Positions 6,923-15,399 of a stretch of DNA of 57,238 nt are shown here, piece by piece. This stretch comes from a virus, in the IMG/VR virus record IMGVR_UViG_3300046167_000088, positions 1 to 57,238 of that record, one strand, 5' to 3'. A program made the position numbers and the translations under genes. The notes under the pieces are model-generated. The model was not told where the DNA came from and searched no databases. It saw only the letters and a list, made by a program, of their open reading frames with translations. Numbering within the stretch: the first letter of the stretch is position 1; the number at the start of each line of letters is the position of its first letter.

Positions 6923-7418
6923 GCGCAGAAAAAGATGTGAATCGTGCAAAGTCTTAACAGACTATAGAGAAGCACATCATATAGTACCTGTATCTTTAGG
7001 GGGGTCAGATGAAAAGTCTAATATAATTAGACTGTGTGTTGACTGTCATGGGAAAGCCCACAATGCACAGTTTACTAGAAAAAAAGGAGTAGTCAGTAAT
7101 GGTCAACAAAAAGCTAAAGATAGACATAATTTTTTTCACTCTTTTGACGATAATCTTTGGATAAAATTTTTGCAGGAAATTGAGGGTATAGATACAGACT
7201 ACTATAATTTTATACATGGTGGTCTAATGACAGGTATATTATCGTCTTCCGACATGGTTAGGATAATATTTCCTGAGCATAGAACTCGTAAAAATGTTTC
7301 AATAAATATACCCCATAGATTAATGCATCTTTGTAATGAGATTTTTACTGAGCAAAAAGAAGCTTGGGAAAGAGATAAGAATATGACAAGTGAACTAGAG
7401 TTGCATGGGTGTATATAG
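6906..7418 (+). CDS. HNH endonuclease
   Basis: 170 aa (ATG 6906; 6909 and 6915 are alternatives), overlapping the end of the integrase. The N-terminal 60 residues hold CESC, AHHIVPVSLGG, DEKSNIIRLC and VDCHGKAH, i.e. an HNH fold with a structural zinc held by two Cys pairs. The rest has no known domain. It cuts double-stranded DNA; as a free-standing HNH gene next to the integrase it may be a homing-type element. Its AT-rich 3' half differs from the integrase. Confidence 0.8.
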   Translation: MMKMSKRRKRCESCKVLTDYREAHHIVPVSLGGSDEKSNIIRLCVDCHGKAHNAQFTRKKGVVSNGQQKAKDRHNFFHSFDDNLWIKFLQEIEGIDTDYYNFIHGGLMTGILSSSDMVRIIFPEHRTRKNVSINIPHRLMHLCNEIFTEQKEAWERDKNMTSELELHGCI

Positions 7419-7434
7419 AAGGAGATCATAGCAG

Positions 7435-8217
7435 ATGAACATTAGAGGTTACTTAGATAGTCTCAACCTAAGAGATGAAGAGTTTATTCGCAGAGACTGT
7501 CCATCCTGTAGTGGCAAGAATACTTTCACTGCTACGAAAGAGATGGGTCAGATCAAGTATAACTGTTACAAGTTAGACTGTAACATAGGTGGCTACCATA
7601 ATGTAGACCTGACTGCTGCGGAGATAAAGCAACTGCTTTCAATAAGAGAAACACCAAGGGAAATGGAGAAAGAGACAATGGAGATACCCGAATATGTAGT
7701 ACAGCCCAGCGCTGAGCATGATAAGTTTCATAAGTTTGTAGCGAGGTGGGGCATTGGCGACACTAGACTACTCTATGACGTTAAAGATGAACGTGTTGTA
7801 TTCCCTATCTATCACTCAGGGCGTATCATTGATGCTAATGGACGTTCAGTAGGCAACAAACAGCCTAAGTGGTACAGATACACTGGCAAGGGTGATTACT
7901 TCTTTAAGCATGGCACTAACTCAACCCTAATTATAGTTGAGGATTGTGTGTCTGCATTGGTGTTATGCCAGGAGTTACCCCATGTAAATGCTATGGCTAT
8001 CCTTGGAACGTCTCTAACAGACAAGCATATGGAGAAAATCGCAGAGTATGACAACATTATTGTAGCACTAGATCCAGATGCAGCACACAAGACTTTGCAG
8101 TTTAGTAGAGAGATACACTTATGGACAGGTGCTAAGACTATTGCTTTTAACCTTGACGATGATATCAAGTATAAGATAGACAATGACATTGAGAGACTTA
8201 AGGAGATAGCACAATGA
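7435..8217 (+). CDS. DNA primase (zinc ribbon plus TOPRIM)
   Basis: 260 aa. Residues 22-49 hold CPSC and CYKLDC, a zinc ribbon as in T7 gp4 primase, which reads the priming sequence. A TOPRIM domain follows with IIVEDCVSAL (catalytic Glu near 168) and IVALDPDAAHK (metal-binding Asp near 213). Unlike T7 gp4, helicase and primase are separate genes here. It makes RNA primers for lagging-strand synthesis by the PolA below. AAGGAGATC before ATG 7435 is a strong ribosome site. Confidence 0.85.
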   Translation: MNIRGYLDSLNLRDEEFIRRDCPSCSGKNTFTATKEMGQIKYNCYKLDCNIGGYHNVDLTAAEIKQLLSIRETPREMEKETMEIPEYVVQPSAEHDKFHKFVARWGIGDTRLLYDVKDERVVFPIYHSGRIIDANGRSVGNKQPKWYRYTGKGDYFFKHGTNSTLIIVEDCVSALVLCQELPHVNAMAILGTSLTDKHMEKIAEYDNIIVALDPDAAHKTLQFSREIHLWTGAKTIAFNLDDDIKYKIDNDIERLKEIAQ

Positions 8218-8372
8218 AGGATTACATACCAACGCAGATGGAACGAGAACTAATGAACTTAGGTGTAATAACAATCCAAGAGAAGCCAAAGGCGATGGGC
8301 TTTAAAGAAAGTAGAGCCGAAGTTAAGGCTTGGCATGATACACTTATAGTTGATGGCGAGGTAATGTTTTAA
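8214..8372 (+). CDS. hypothetical small protein
   Basis: 52 aa, joined to the primase by an ATGA overlap and to the next gene by TAATG, so translated in series with the replication genes. Contains RELMNLGVITIQEKPKAMG and a short helix with a Trp. Function unknown; a small accessory of the primase or helicase is possible. Confidence 0.5.
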   Translation: MKDYIPTQMERELMNLGVITIQEKPKAMGFKESRAEVKAWHDTLIVDGEVMF

Positions 8373-8611
8373 TGTATAGTGTAGAGATGGAAGAGAATTG
8401 TTCTATAATTACTACACTTGATGAAGATGATGCGTATGAAGATGTAAAAGTTACTATAGCCAATGATGGCACAGTTTATATGCAACAGTTTAATGAGGGC
8501 ATATCTAGAGAGGATATGATCTATATGTCTTACAATCAACTTAAGGACATATTGAATGCGATACATTCGCCAGAGGGTTGTTACTACGTAATAGAGAAGG
8601 TTACACTATGA
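8372..8611 (+). CDS. hypothetical acidic protein
   Basis: 79 aa, strongly acidic in the first half (TTLDEDDAYEDVKV), with a beta-rich centre. Starts in a TAATG overlap and its stop overlaps the helicase ATG (ATGA). Lies between primase and helicase, which suggests, but does not prove, a role in replication. Confidence 0.6.
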   Translation: MYSVEMEENCSIITTLDEDDAYEDVKVTIANDGTVYMQQFNEGISREDMIYMSYNQLKDILNAIHSPEGCYYVIEKVTL

Positions 8612-9834
8612 TTGAATTAGCACTTATAAAGACGCTACTAAACAGAGAATTCTATGATCAGCACAAGGGTATAAGATGTCCTGATAAGATATTCACTAAA
8701 GATATACGCAAGATCAAACAAACACTTGATGCAGCAATGAAGGATTATGAGGGTAATCTTAACCCATCAGACTTAGAAGCTTTGTTCTATGCACAAAACC
8801 AAACAATGACTACAGCTACTAAGACTGCATACGGTGATCTGTTTAGAAAGTTAAATAAAGAAGAAACAATTAAAGAAGAAATAGCTGATAATGTTTTAGG
8901 TAAACTATTCCAACAGTATGTAGGTGAGAAGGTTGCCAACTTAGGGTTTGACTTTGTTAATGGTAGTGAGGAAAGCCTTGAGCCACTACGCAGATTGTTA
9001 GATGATTTTAAGGATGACTTCACGCCTAACATTAAAATAGAATGGGAAGATATAACCATTGATACTCTACTTAAAGCTAATGACCTGGCTACTCAGTGGA
9101 AGTTTAACATACCAAGCTTAAGACGTAAGGTTGAGGGTGTATCAGGTGGTCACTTGCTACTTGTAGGAGCTAGACCTAACACTGGTAAAACATCCTTTCA
9201 TGCCTCACTCATAGCAGGTCCTGACGGTTGGGCATCTCAGGGTGCTAGATGTGTAGTCTTATGTAATGAGGAAGCATACGAGCGTGTAGGTGCAAGATAC
9301 CTTAGTGCTGCAACCAATATGACAATGGAAGAAGTGAAGGGTAATGTAGCTCTAGCACGTAGTCGCTACGAGCCAGTACGCAAGAACATTCGTATCAAGG
9401 ATAGCACCAACAAAGATTTGCAGTGGGTTGAGTCCCTAGTCAAACAAGAGAAACCTGACATTCTTATATTAGACATGGGAGATAAGTTTGCTACAAAGAA
9501 CAGCGATAAGTCCGATGTGTACCTAAAAGATGCCGCTATCTATGCTCGTAACATAGCCAAGCAATATAACTGTTGTGTTGTATGGATGTCACAGTTGAGT
9601 GCTGTAGCTGAAGGTAAGGTATATGTAGATCAATCTATGATGGAAGGCAGTAAGACAGGCAAGGCAGCGGAAGCTGATTTGATGCTGTTGATAAGTAAGA
9701 ACCCTATAGTTGAGGGTGCTGATGAAGAGGATACTCAGCGACACTTAAACATAGCTAAGAACAAACTTAAGGGTGGATGGCATGGGGTTGTCCACTGTGA
9801 ATTAGATGGTGGTAGATCGCTATACACCGCATAG
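8608..9834 (+). CDS. replicative DNA helicase, DnaB/gp4 type
   Basis: 408 aa from ATG 8608. Residues 1-160 are an N-terminal helical domain. The RecA-like motor follows: Walker A GARPNTGKTS near 187-196, a conserved Glu in CNEEAYERVG, Walker B ILILDMGD near 290, then VVWMSQLSA (the polar glutamine sensor). It unwinds DNA 5' to 3' as a hexamer and works with the upstream primase and the downstream polymerase. Start overlaps the previous stop. An in-frame start at 8578 lies inside the previous gene and is not needed. Confidence 0.9.
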   Translation: MIELALIKTLLNREFYDQHKGIRCPDKIFTKDIRKIKQTLDAAMKDYEGNLNPSDLEALFYAQNQTMTTATKTAYGDLFRKLNKEETIKEEIADNVLGKLFQQYVGEKVANLGFDFVNGSEESLEPLRRLLDDFKDDFTPNIKIEWEDITIDTLLKANDLATQWKFNIPSLRRKVEGVSGGHLLLVGARPNTGKTSFHASLIAGPDGWASQGARCVVLCNEEAYERVGARYLSAATNMTMEEVKGNVALARSRYEPVRKNIRIKDSTNKDLQWVESLVKQEKPDILILDMGDKFATKNSDKSDVYLKDAAIYARNIAKQYNCCVVWMSQLSAVAEGKVYVDQSMMEGSKTGKAAEADLMLLISKNPIVEGADEEDTQRHLNIAKNKLKGGWHGVVHCELDGGRSLYTA

Positions 9835-9842
9835 GAGAGAGA

Positions 9843-11891
9843 ATGAGAATAGTATTAGATGTAGAGAACACAACACAAAGACGAAACAATAAGTGGCATC
9901 TAGATCCATATGAGCAGGGAAACTTTCTTGTGCAGGTTGGTATGCAGAATGCAGACGCACCTCATGAGACACACATTGTTAACATAGACCATGAAGAAAA
10001 GAAGGATACGAGTGGCGCTGGGCGTAAGTTAATCCAGGATGTACTGGACCTTACAAAGCTTTTAATCATGCACAATGCACAACACGATATGATGTGGCTG
10101 TGGGAGTGTGGCTTCAAGTATGATGGAGCTATCTATGATACAATGTTAGCGGAGTATATACTGTTGAGAGGCCAGAAGTTACCACTTAGTCTTGACGGAT
10201 GCGCCCAACGCAGAAATCTAGAGATGCAGAAGCAAGACACACTAAAGAATTACTTTAAAGAAGGGTACAATACAAATGAAATACCGTTGGATGAACTTAG
10301 CTTTTATCTTAGGGGTGATCTCGACACCACTCGTGAGTTGTTCCATGCAATCGAAGCAGACTACGCCGAGCCTGAGTCCAAGACCTTGCATACAATCAGA
10401 GACGTTACCTTTAGAACCTGTCAAACCCTCACCCGAATGTACATGTCAGGAATCAGGGTGGATAGATCTGCCCTTGACCAAGTGAGATCAGAGTTTGAAC
10501 AAGAGAAAGCAGAGATAGAAGACAGGCTACAGCAACAGGTACGTAACATCATGGGTGATACACCTATAAACCTTAACTCTCCAGAGCAAATGTCTCAGGT
10601 TGTATTCTCCTGTAAGCCTAACAACAAGAAAGAATGGGTAGACCTGTTTGACCATACGTATAACAAGAAAGAGTTTAGGGCAGCAGTAGAAGCTAACAGT
10701 ACTATTATACGTAGAACTAAGGCATTTACGTGTCCAACCTGTCAGGGTGAAGGCAAGGTATATCGTATTAAGAAGGATGGTACAAAGTTCGCCAGGCCTA
10801 ACAAGTGTAAAGACTGTGATGCTAGAGGATATCAGCTTAAACCACTAAATCACTTAGCAGGACTACGCTTTGCTGCGCCCAGTAAGAAGTGGGTTAGCGC
10901 CAATGGTTTCAGCACTGGTAAGGATAACTTAGATGTATTGATTGGTACAGCCAAGACTAAGAAGATGGATGAAGCTGTAGCATTCCTGACAGACTTGAAG
11001 CGTTTGTCTGCTGTTAGTAGCTACCTGAGTGCATTCGTTGAGGGTATTGACACCTTCACTAAGTCTGATGGCTTTCTACATGTAGGTTTAACTCAACACA
11101 TAACAGCTACTGGACGTTTCAGTGGACGTAACCCTAACATGCAGAACATGCCCAGAGGCGGTACATTCCCTGTTAAGAAGGTGTTTGTATCTCGATGGAA
11201 GGGTGGTCACATTCTAGAGGCAGACTTTGCTCAGCTTGAGTTTAGAGTTGCTGCATTCCTAGCACAAGATCCTGTTGCCATAGAAGAGATAGCTACAGGG
11301 TTTGATGTACATAGTTATACTGCTAAAGTTATTACAGATGCAGGACAACCAACGTCTCGCCAGGATGCAAAGGCACACACATTTGCCCCTTTATTTGGAG
11401 CTACTGGATATGGTAGGAGTAAGGCTGAAGAGGCATACTACATACACTTTAACGAGAAGTATGAGGGTGTAGCTGCATGGCACAAAGAGTTAGGCGATGA
11501 GGCTGTACGATTTAATAAGATAACTAATAAGTCAGGGCGACAGTATGCTTTCCCTGATGTTAAGCGCAATGCAAGAGGTGGGGTATCACACTTTACTATG
11601 ATTAAGAACTATCCAGTACAAGGGTTTGCTACTGGTGATGTTGTACCTGTTGTGTTGATTGAAATGGAAGAGAGGATGAAGCATCTAAAATCTTGTTTAG
11701 TTAATACTGTACATGATTCAAGTGTGGCAGATGTGCATCCAGAGGAGAAAGATGAGGTATTACAGATAATTGAAGATATGAACGATGATTTAACCAACCT
11801 GATAGAGAAATCTTATGGCGTTAAAATGAATGTACCACTGCTATTAGAATCTAAAATAGGTCCGAATTGGCTTGACGTACAGGACGTTTGA
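9843..11891 (+). CDS. polA: DNA polymerase family A with DnaJ-like zinc-finger insert
   Basis: 682 aa. N-terminal 3'-5' proofreading exonuclease: Asp6-x-Glu8, HNAQHD (Asp82) and a later D-T-T. Residues about 297-332 hold CPTCQGEG ... CKDCDARG, the CxxCxGxG pattern of the DnaJ zinc finger; this fusion is characteristic of HMO-2011-type phages. Polymerase motifs: A (DFAQLEFR near 460), B (RQDAKAHTF, residues 506-514) and C (VHDSS, Asp625). The residue matching E. coli Phe762 is Phe514, and that matching Tyr766 is Phe518. In motif C the usual Glu after Asp is Ser. It is the replicative polymerase of the phage. Confidence 0.95.
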   Translation: MRIVLDVENTTQRRNNKWHLDPYEQGNFLVQVGMQNADAPHETHIVNIDHEEKKDTSGAGRKLIQDVLDLTKLLIMHNAQHDMMWLWECGFKYDGAIYDTMLAEYILLRGQKLPLSLDGCAQRRNLEMQKQDTLKNYFKEGYNTNEIPLDELSFYLRGDLDTTRELFHAIEADYAEPESKTLHTIRDVTFRTCQTLTRMYMSGIRVDRSALDQVRSEFEQEKAEIEDRLQQQVRNIMGDTPINLNSPEQMSQVVFSCKPNNKKEWVDLFDHTYNKKEFRAAVEANSTIIRRTKAFTCPTCQGEGKVYRIKKDGTKFARPNKCKDCDARGYQLKPLNHLAGLRFAAPSKKWVSANGFSTGKDNLDVLIGTAKTKKMDEAVAFLTDLKRLSAVSSYLSAFVEGIDTFTKSDGFLHVGLTQHITATGRFSGRNPNMQNMPRGGTFPVKKVFVSRWKGGHILEADFAQLEFRVAAFLAQDPVAIEEIATGFDVHSYTAKVITDAGQPTSRQDAKAHTFAPLFGATGYGRSKAEEAYYIHFNEKYEGVAAWHKELGDEAVRFNKITNKSGRQYAFPDVKRNARGGVSHFTMIKNYPVQGFATGDVVPVVLIEMEERMKHLKSCLVNTVHDSSVADVHPEEKDEVLQIIEDMNDDLTNLIEKSYGVKMNVPLLLESKIGPNWLDVQDV

Positions 11892-11935
11892 CGGTATAAC
11901 TGAGTCTCTTTAACACAAATCTCATGAGGTAAATA

Positions 11936-12799
11936 ATGAGTACAGAAATATCAATAACTGGCATGGATAATGCCTCTATGGCTGCACTGATGGGTGTATC
12001 CGCAGAAACTAAACAATCAGCATCTTCTCTTGCACGTATCAACGTTGTAAGTACAGCCCTCAAGGGTGAAATGGAGCTTGCTGGTAAGAAGATCAAGACA
12101 GATGTAGTACCTGTAGGTGCATACAAGATTACGCAGGGTGACGATGTGTTCTACTCAGAACAGATAAGCATTCGTGTATTCGCCCAGCGCCAACAATGGC
12201 AACGTTGGAATGCATCAACTAACGAGATGGAGAAGTCTGTTATGACTACTTCATTGAATGGGGATCTACAGGATAGCGTAGGTGGGTTTAACTTAGGTAG
12301 ACCATCTGGTTATGTTGAGGATTGGAATGCCTTACCTGAAGCAACCAAGGATCTCATGCGTACTGTTAAGCGTGTGAAGATCTTTATGGGTCTACTCACT
12401 GTCAAAGCCCCTATAGATGAAAGAGGTGAGCCTATCTCTAAAGAGTATGTAGACTTACCCTTCGTTATGGATGTAAAGAACCGTGACAGTCTTAAGAACT
12501 TAGATGGTGCTTTAAAGACAGTACAGAGAGCTAATCTCTTACCTATCATGTCTACGCTAGAATTAGCAGGACAAGAGGGTTCAATCCCTACAGGTGCTAC
12601 GTTTGGCTACATCACTGCTAAGGCAGGAGACAAGGTAGAACTTACTGAGGCTGACAACCAAACGCTCAAGGACTTCTTAGGCTTCATTGAGTATGGCAAC
12701 GGTAAGATCCTAGACTTATACAATGAACGCTCTGACAAGGGTATGAGTGCAGCAGACGCTGAGCTTGTTGGTTCTATTGTAGATGTGGATGCTGACTAA
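11936..12799 (+). CDS. putative single-stranded DNA-binding protein
   Basis: 287 aa, no family motif I can name. The position between polymerase and exonuclease and the acidic end (SIVDVDAD) fit a phage ssDNA-binding protein such as T7 gp2.5, whose acidic tail docks polymerase and helicase. Basic and aromatic residues in the first half (FAQRQQWQRWN) would suit DNA contact. The stop overlaps the next start. The role is inferred from gene order and tail; other replication accessory roles are possible. Confidence 0.55.
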   Translation: MSTEISITGMDNASMAALMGVSAETKQSASSLARINVVSTALKGEMELAGKKIKTDVVPVGAYKITQGDDVFYSEQISIRVFAQRQQWQRWNASTNEMEKSVMTTSLNGDLQDSVGGFNLGRPSGYVEDWNALPEATKDLMRTVKRVKIFMGLLTVKAPIDERGEPISKEYVDLPFVMDVKNRDSLKNLDGALKTVQRANLLPIMSTLELAGQEGSIPTGATFGYITAKAGDKVELTEADNQTLKDFLGFIEYGNGKILDLYNERSDKGMSAADAELVGSIVDVDAD

Positions 12800-13662
12800 T
12801 GAATCATCCTGCAGAATTAGCTATGGTATCATTCCTACAAAAGGCTATGGCAGGTGAGACTACTATGACTGAAGAGGTGGCTAATAAAGTCGCCTCTGAC
12901 GTTAAGGATGCTTTGTTTAAGCAGTTCGACAGTGGTCCTCGTGATGATTTTCGCTTGCGTATGTCTAACATTGGTAAGCCACGTTGTCAGCTATGGTTTG
13001 AGAAGAATGACGCTAAAGATAAAACACCCTTCCCACCACACTTCCTGATGAACATGATATTAGGGGATATAGTTGAAGCTGTATTCAAGGGTATCATGAG
13101 AGCAGCAAAAGTGGACTTCAAGGATAACGATTATGTTACTCTTAAGTTGCCTAATGGTGTGGAGATTAAAGGTGAATACGATATGGAGCTAGACGGTAAG
13201 ATTGACGATGTAAAGTCAGCCTCACCTTGGTCATATCAGAACAAGTTTGCATCCTTTGATGCCTTAGCTACAGGAGATAGTTTTGGCTATATCCCACAGC
13301 TTGTAGGTTACGCAGAGGGCGCAGGTAAAGAAGTTGGTGGTTGGTGGGTAGTCAACAAGGCTAACGGCGAATTTAAGTATGTCTCTGCAGATGGTGTAGA
13401 CAAACAGGCAGTACTTGATGATATCGAAGACCTAACAGAGTACATCAACAATGATGAACCTTTTGAGCGTGAATTTGCGCCTATCGAAGAAACGTTCTAT
13501 CGCAAGAAGACAGGTAACACTAAGCTAGGATCTACATGTGGTTTCTGCGCTTTTAAACACAAGTGTTGGCCTACCTTACAAACATTACCTTCACCCAATT
13601 CGAAGGCTAAGAACCCACCAATGGTTGACTACATAACTTTAAAGGAAGAAGAGAATGCCTAA
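12799..13662 (+). CDS. PD-(D/E)XK exonuclease, Cas4/RecB-like
   Basis: 287 aa. The nuclease core is at about 121-140: KGEYDMELDGKIDDVKSA, where the two acidic residues and the final Lys match D...(D/E)xK. One Cys at residue 63 (GKPRCQLW) and three near the C-terminus (CGFCAFKHKC) form the four-Cys set that holds an iron-sulphur cluster in Cas4/AddB-type nucleases. It likely degrades or resects DNA for recombination and nucleotide recycling, the role of gene 6 in T7. There is no CRISPR array here, so it is a replication nuclease, not an adaptation protein. Confidence 0.8.
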   Translation: MNHPAELAMVSFLQKAMAGETTMTEEVANKVASDVKDALFKQFDSGPRDDFRLRMSNIGKPRCQLWFEKNDAKDKTPFPPHFLMNMILGDIVEAVFKGIMRAAKVDFKDNDYVTLKLPNGVEIKGEYDMELDGKIDDVKSASPWSYQNKFASFDALATGDSFGYIPQLVGYAEGAGKEVGGWWVVNKANGEFKYVSADGVDKQAVLDDIEDLTEYINNDEPFEREFAPIEETFYRKKTGNTKLGSTCGFCAFKHKCWPTLQTLPSPNSKAKNPPMVDYITLKEEENA

Positions 13663-13867
13663 ACTAACTATTAATGACATCAAATATGATACAGATGATT
13701 TTAATGAAGAGCAGATAGCTATGTATAATGAAGTTATGGTTGCTAAAGCTGAAATGAATAGGTGTGAATATGTATTTAAGGTACTTGAAGCACGCTGTAA
13801 TCAGTTAGCAACTATGATTGAAACAGCTTCCAAGCAAGAGGAAGAAAAAGAAGCTACTGATGGCTAA
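13655..13867 (+). CDS. small DUF6447-like phage protein
   Basis: 70 aa starting PKLTINDIKYDTDDFNEEQ, followed by a long helix and an acidic tail. This fits the small DUF6447-type family (short N-terminal strand pair plus coiled coil) that is widespread in marine phages and has no known role. It overlaps both neighbours by 8 bases. Confidence 0.6.
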   Translation: MPKLTINDIKYDTDDFNEEQIAMYNEVMVAKAEMNRCEYVFKVLEARCNQLATMIETASKQEEEKEATDG

Positions 13868-14309
13868 AAGAACTACAGCTAGATACCACAACTCTAGGCG
13901 TTATCGCAGTGGTCTTGAGAAACAGGCCGCTGCATTCCTAACAGAACGGCAGAAGGTAGTTAAGTATGAGCTACTAAAGATAGAGTGGGAAGATCTAAGA
14001 TATAGAACTTACACACCTGACTTTGAGTTAGATAATGGTATCATAATTGAGACAAAAGGTATCCTCGATAATGATGATAAACGTAAGCACTTAGCCATAC
14101 AGAAACAACACCCAGAGTTAGATATCAGGTTTGTATTTAGTAATGCTAATGCCAAGTTATACAAGGGTGCTAAGAGTAGATACTGTGATTGGTGTGATAA
14201 GAATAATTTTCTCTGGTCACACAGAATAATACCCGAAGAATGGTTGACAGAAAAGGGTACAAGATCTAAAAAAGATAAGATAGTACTCAAAACAAAAAGG
14301 AAAGATTAA
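13860..14309 (+). CDS. endonuclease I, Holliday-junction resolvase (T7 gp3 type)
   Basis: 149 aa from ATG 13860, the same length as T7 endonuclease I. The active-site set is Glu20 (RSGLEKQ), Asp54 (YTPDFEL), Glu64 and Lys66 (IIIETKG), almost the same positions as T7 Glu20, Asp55, Glu65, Lys67. It cuts four-way and branched DNA as a dimer so that replicating DNA can be packaged. An upstream in-frame start at 13818 lies in the previous gene. The genome has a second resolvase of another type (17910-18341). Confidence 0.92.
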   Translation: MAKRTTARYHNSRRYRSGLEKQAAAFLTERQKVVKYELLKIEWEDLRYRTYTPDFELDNGIIIETKGILDNDDKRKHLAIQKQHPELDIRFVFSNANAKLYKGAKSRYCDWCDKNNFLWSHRIIPEEWLTEKGTRSKKDKIVLKTKRKD

Positions 14310-14647
14310 TGGTGTTTCAGTTAGACGATGATGAAGTAGCTCTAGTTATCAAACCTTTGTATGAAGATAATGGTGAGTGGGAAGGTGATGTAGCTACTGG
14401 TGTGGCTATGAATGAATCAATCTCTCTAGACTTAAACATACAGCGTGGTATGGTGAATATCATTACTCTTATGACATCATTTCTATCTTACTCAGATGAT
14501 AAGGAAGAGCTTGTAGATGAAGTAATTAAGTGGCGTGAAAAGCTATTCGCTGAATTAGATGATTCCCCATTTGCAGAGTATGAAACAGAAGAAAACAGTA
14601 ACGTAATAAAATTGACTAAGTTTACTAAGACAAAGGGTAATGCATAA
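14309..14647 (+). CDS. hypothetical acidic protein
   Basis: 112 aa, beta-rich N-terminus, a central helix (LNIQRGMVNIITLMTSFL) and a C-terminal basic stretch. Start and stop overlap the neighbours by one base each, so it is translated together with the resolvase. Proteins of this sort lie at this place in related phages, with no known function. Confidence 0.6.
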   Translation: MVFQLDDDEVALVIKPLYEDNGEWEGDVATGVAMNESISLDLNIQRGMVNIITLMTSFLSYSDDKEELVDEVIKWREKLFAELDDSPFAEYETEENSNVIKLTKFTKTKGNA

Positions 14648-14913
14648 TGGCTAAATGGAATCTAGAGAAGCAGCAGGAAGATCAAGGGTTCGACCCTGTA
14701 AACAAACCTGCACACTACAACCAAGAAGGTATTGAGTGTATAGACTACATCAAACAAGTTGTAGGCCTGGATGGTTTCATTGCTTATTGTCATGGCAACA
14801 TGATTAAATATCAACATAGATACCGCTACAAGGGTAATGGTGTTGAGGATATGAAGAAGGCAGAGTGGTATCTGTCCAGAATGAATAAGGCTCTAGCGGA
14901 GAAACACAAATGA
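14647..14913 (+). CDS. DUF3310 protein
   Basis: 88 aa with the full DUF3310 pattern: NKPAHYNQEGIECIDYI, then GFIAYCHGNMIKYQHRYRYK and VEDMKKAEWYLSRM. This family, sometimes called SaV-like or nucleotide kinase-like, is frequent beside nucleotide genes of phages. Its activity is not established. Here it begins the run of nucleotide-related genes (MazG and RNR). Confidence 0.85.
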   Translation: MAKWNLEKQQEDQGFDPVNKPAHYNQEGIECIDYIKQVVGLDGFIAYCHGNMIKYQHRYRYKGNGVEDMKKAEWYLSRMNKALAEKHK

Positions 14914-15098
14914 GCGATAAGAATTTTGATGTAACTTTACAGGTAGTAGTCGGTAAGGGTAATAATATACTGTCTTCTCATGAAGAGTCACATCCAGATG
15001 ATGTAAAGGATTTAGTGTCAGATACATTCTATGATGTAGATGATGTTGAGGTAAGTAACATAATAGTTAAAGAGAGAGAGAAAAATGAACAGTCTTAG
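14910..15098 (+). CDS. hypothetical small acidic protein
   Basis: 62 aa, Asp/Glu-rich, beginning as an ATGA overlap with the DUF3310 gene. It ends inside the MazG gene start. Two strands and a helix are likely from the pattern; no known family. Confidence 0.55.
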   Translation: MSDKNFDVTLQVVVGKGNNILSSHEESHPDDVKDLVSDTFYDVDDVEVSNIIVKEREKNEQS

Positions 15099-15399
15099 AG
15101 AGTATCAAATTAAAGCAGTTAGCTTCGCTATATACCCTGCAACACACAAGGTTCTATACCCAACGTTGGGCTTGTGTGGCGAAGCAGGAGAGATAGCTGA
15201 GAAGGTTAAGAAGCAGGTACGTGATAATAACTTTAATAGGCATGAGGTAGCGAAGGAACTAGGAGATGTACTCTGGTATTTGGCAAATCTGGCCAACGAT
15301 ATTGGCTATAATCTAGATGAGATATCAAACATAAACATTGAGAAGCTTTCATCACGTAAGGAGCGAAACAAGATACAGGGATCAGGAGACAACAGATGA
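15085..15399 (+). CDS. mazG: MazG-like nucleotide pyrophosphohydrolase
   Basis: 104 aa, a single MazG domain: LGLCGEAGEIAEKVKK gives the metal-binding E-x-x-E, and AKELGDVLWYLANLA gives the E-x-x-D pair. The enzyme hydrolyses nucleoside triphosphates to monophosphates and pyrophosphate; in marine phages it has been linked to nucleotide pools and host stress signals. The ATG is placed by GAGAGAGAGAAAA, the GA-rich ribosome site used several times in this arm. The stop overlaps the reductase start. Confidence 0.9.
   Translation: MNSLREYQIKAVSFAIYPATHKVLYPTLGLCGEAGEIAEKVKKQVRDNNFNRHEVAKELGDVLWYLANLANDIGYNLDEISNINIEKLSSRKERNKIQGSGDNR

Noticed and set aside
12799-13662. Cas4 of a CRISPR system
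   Set aside because: No array or other cas genes; the place in the replication block fits a recombination exonuclease.
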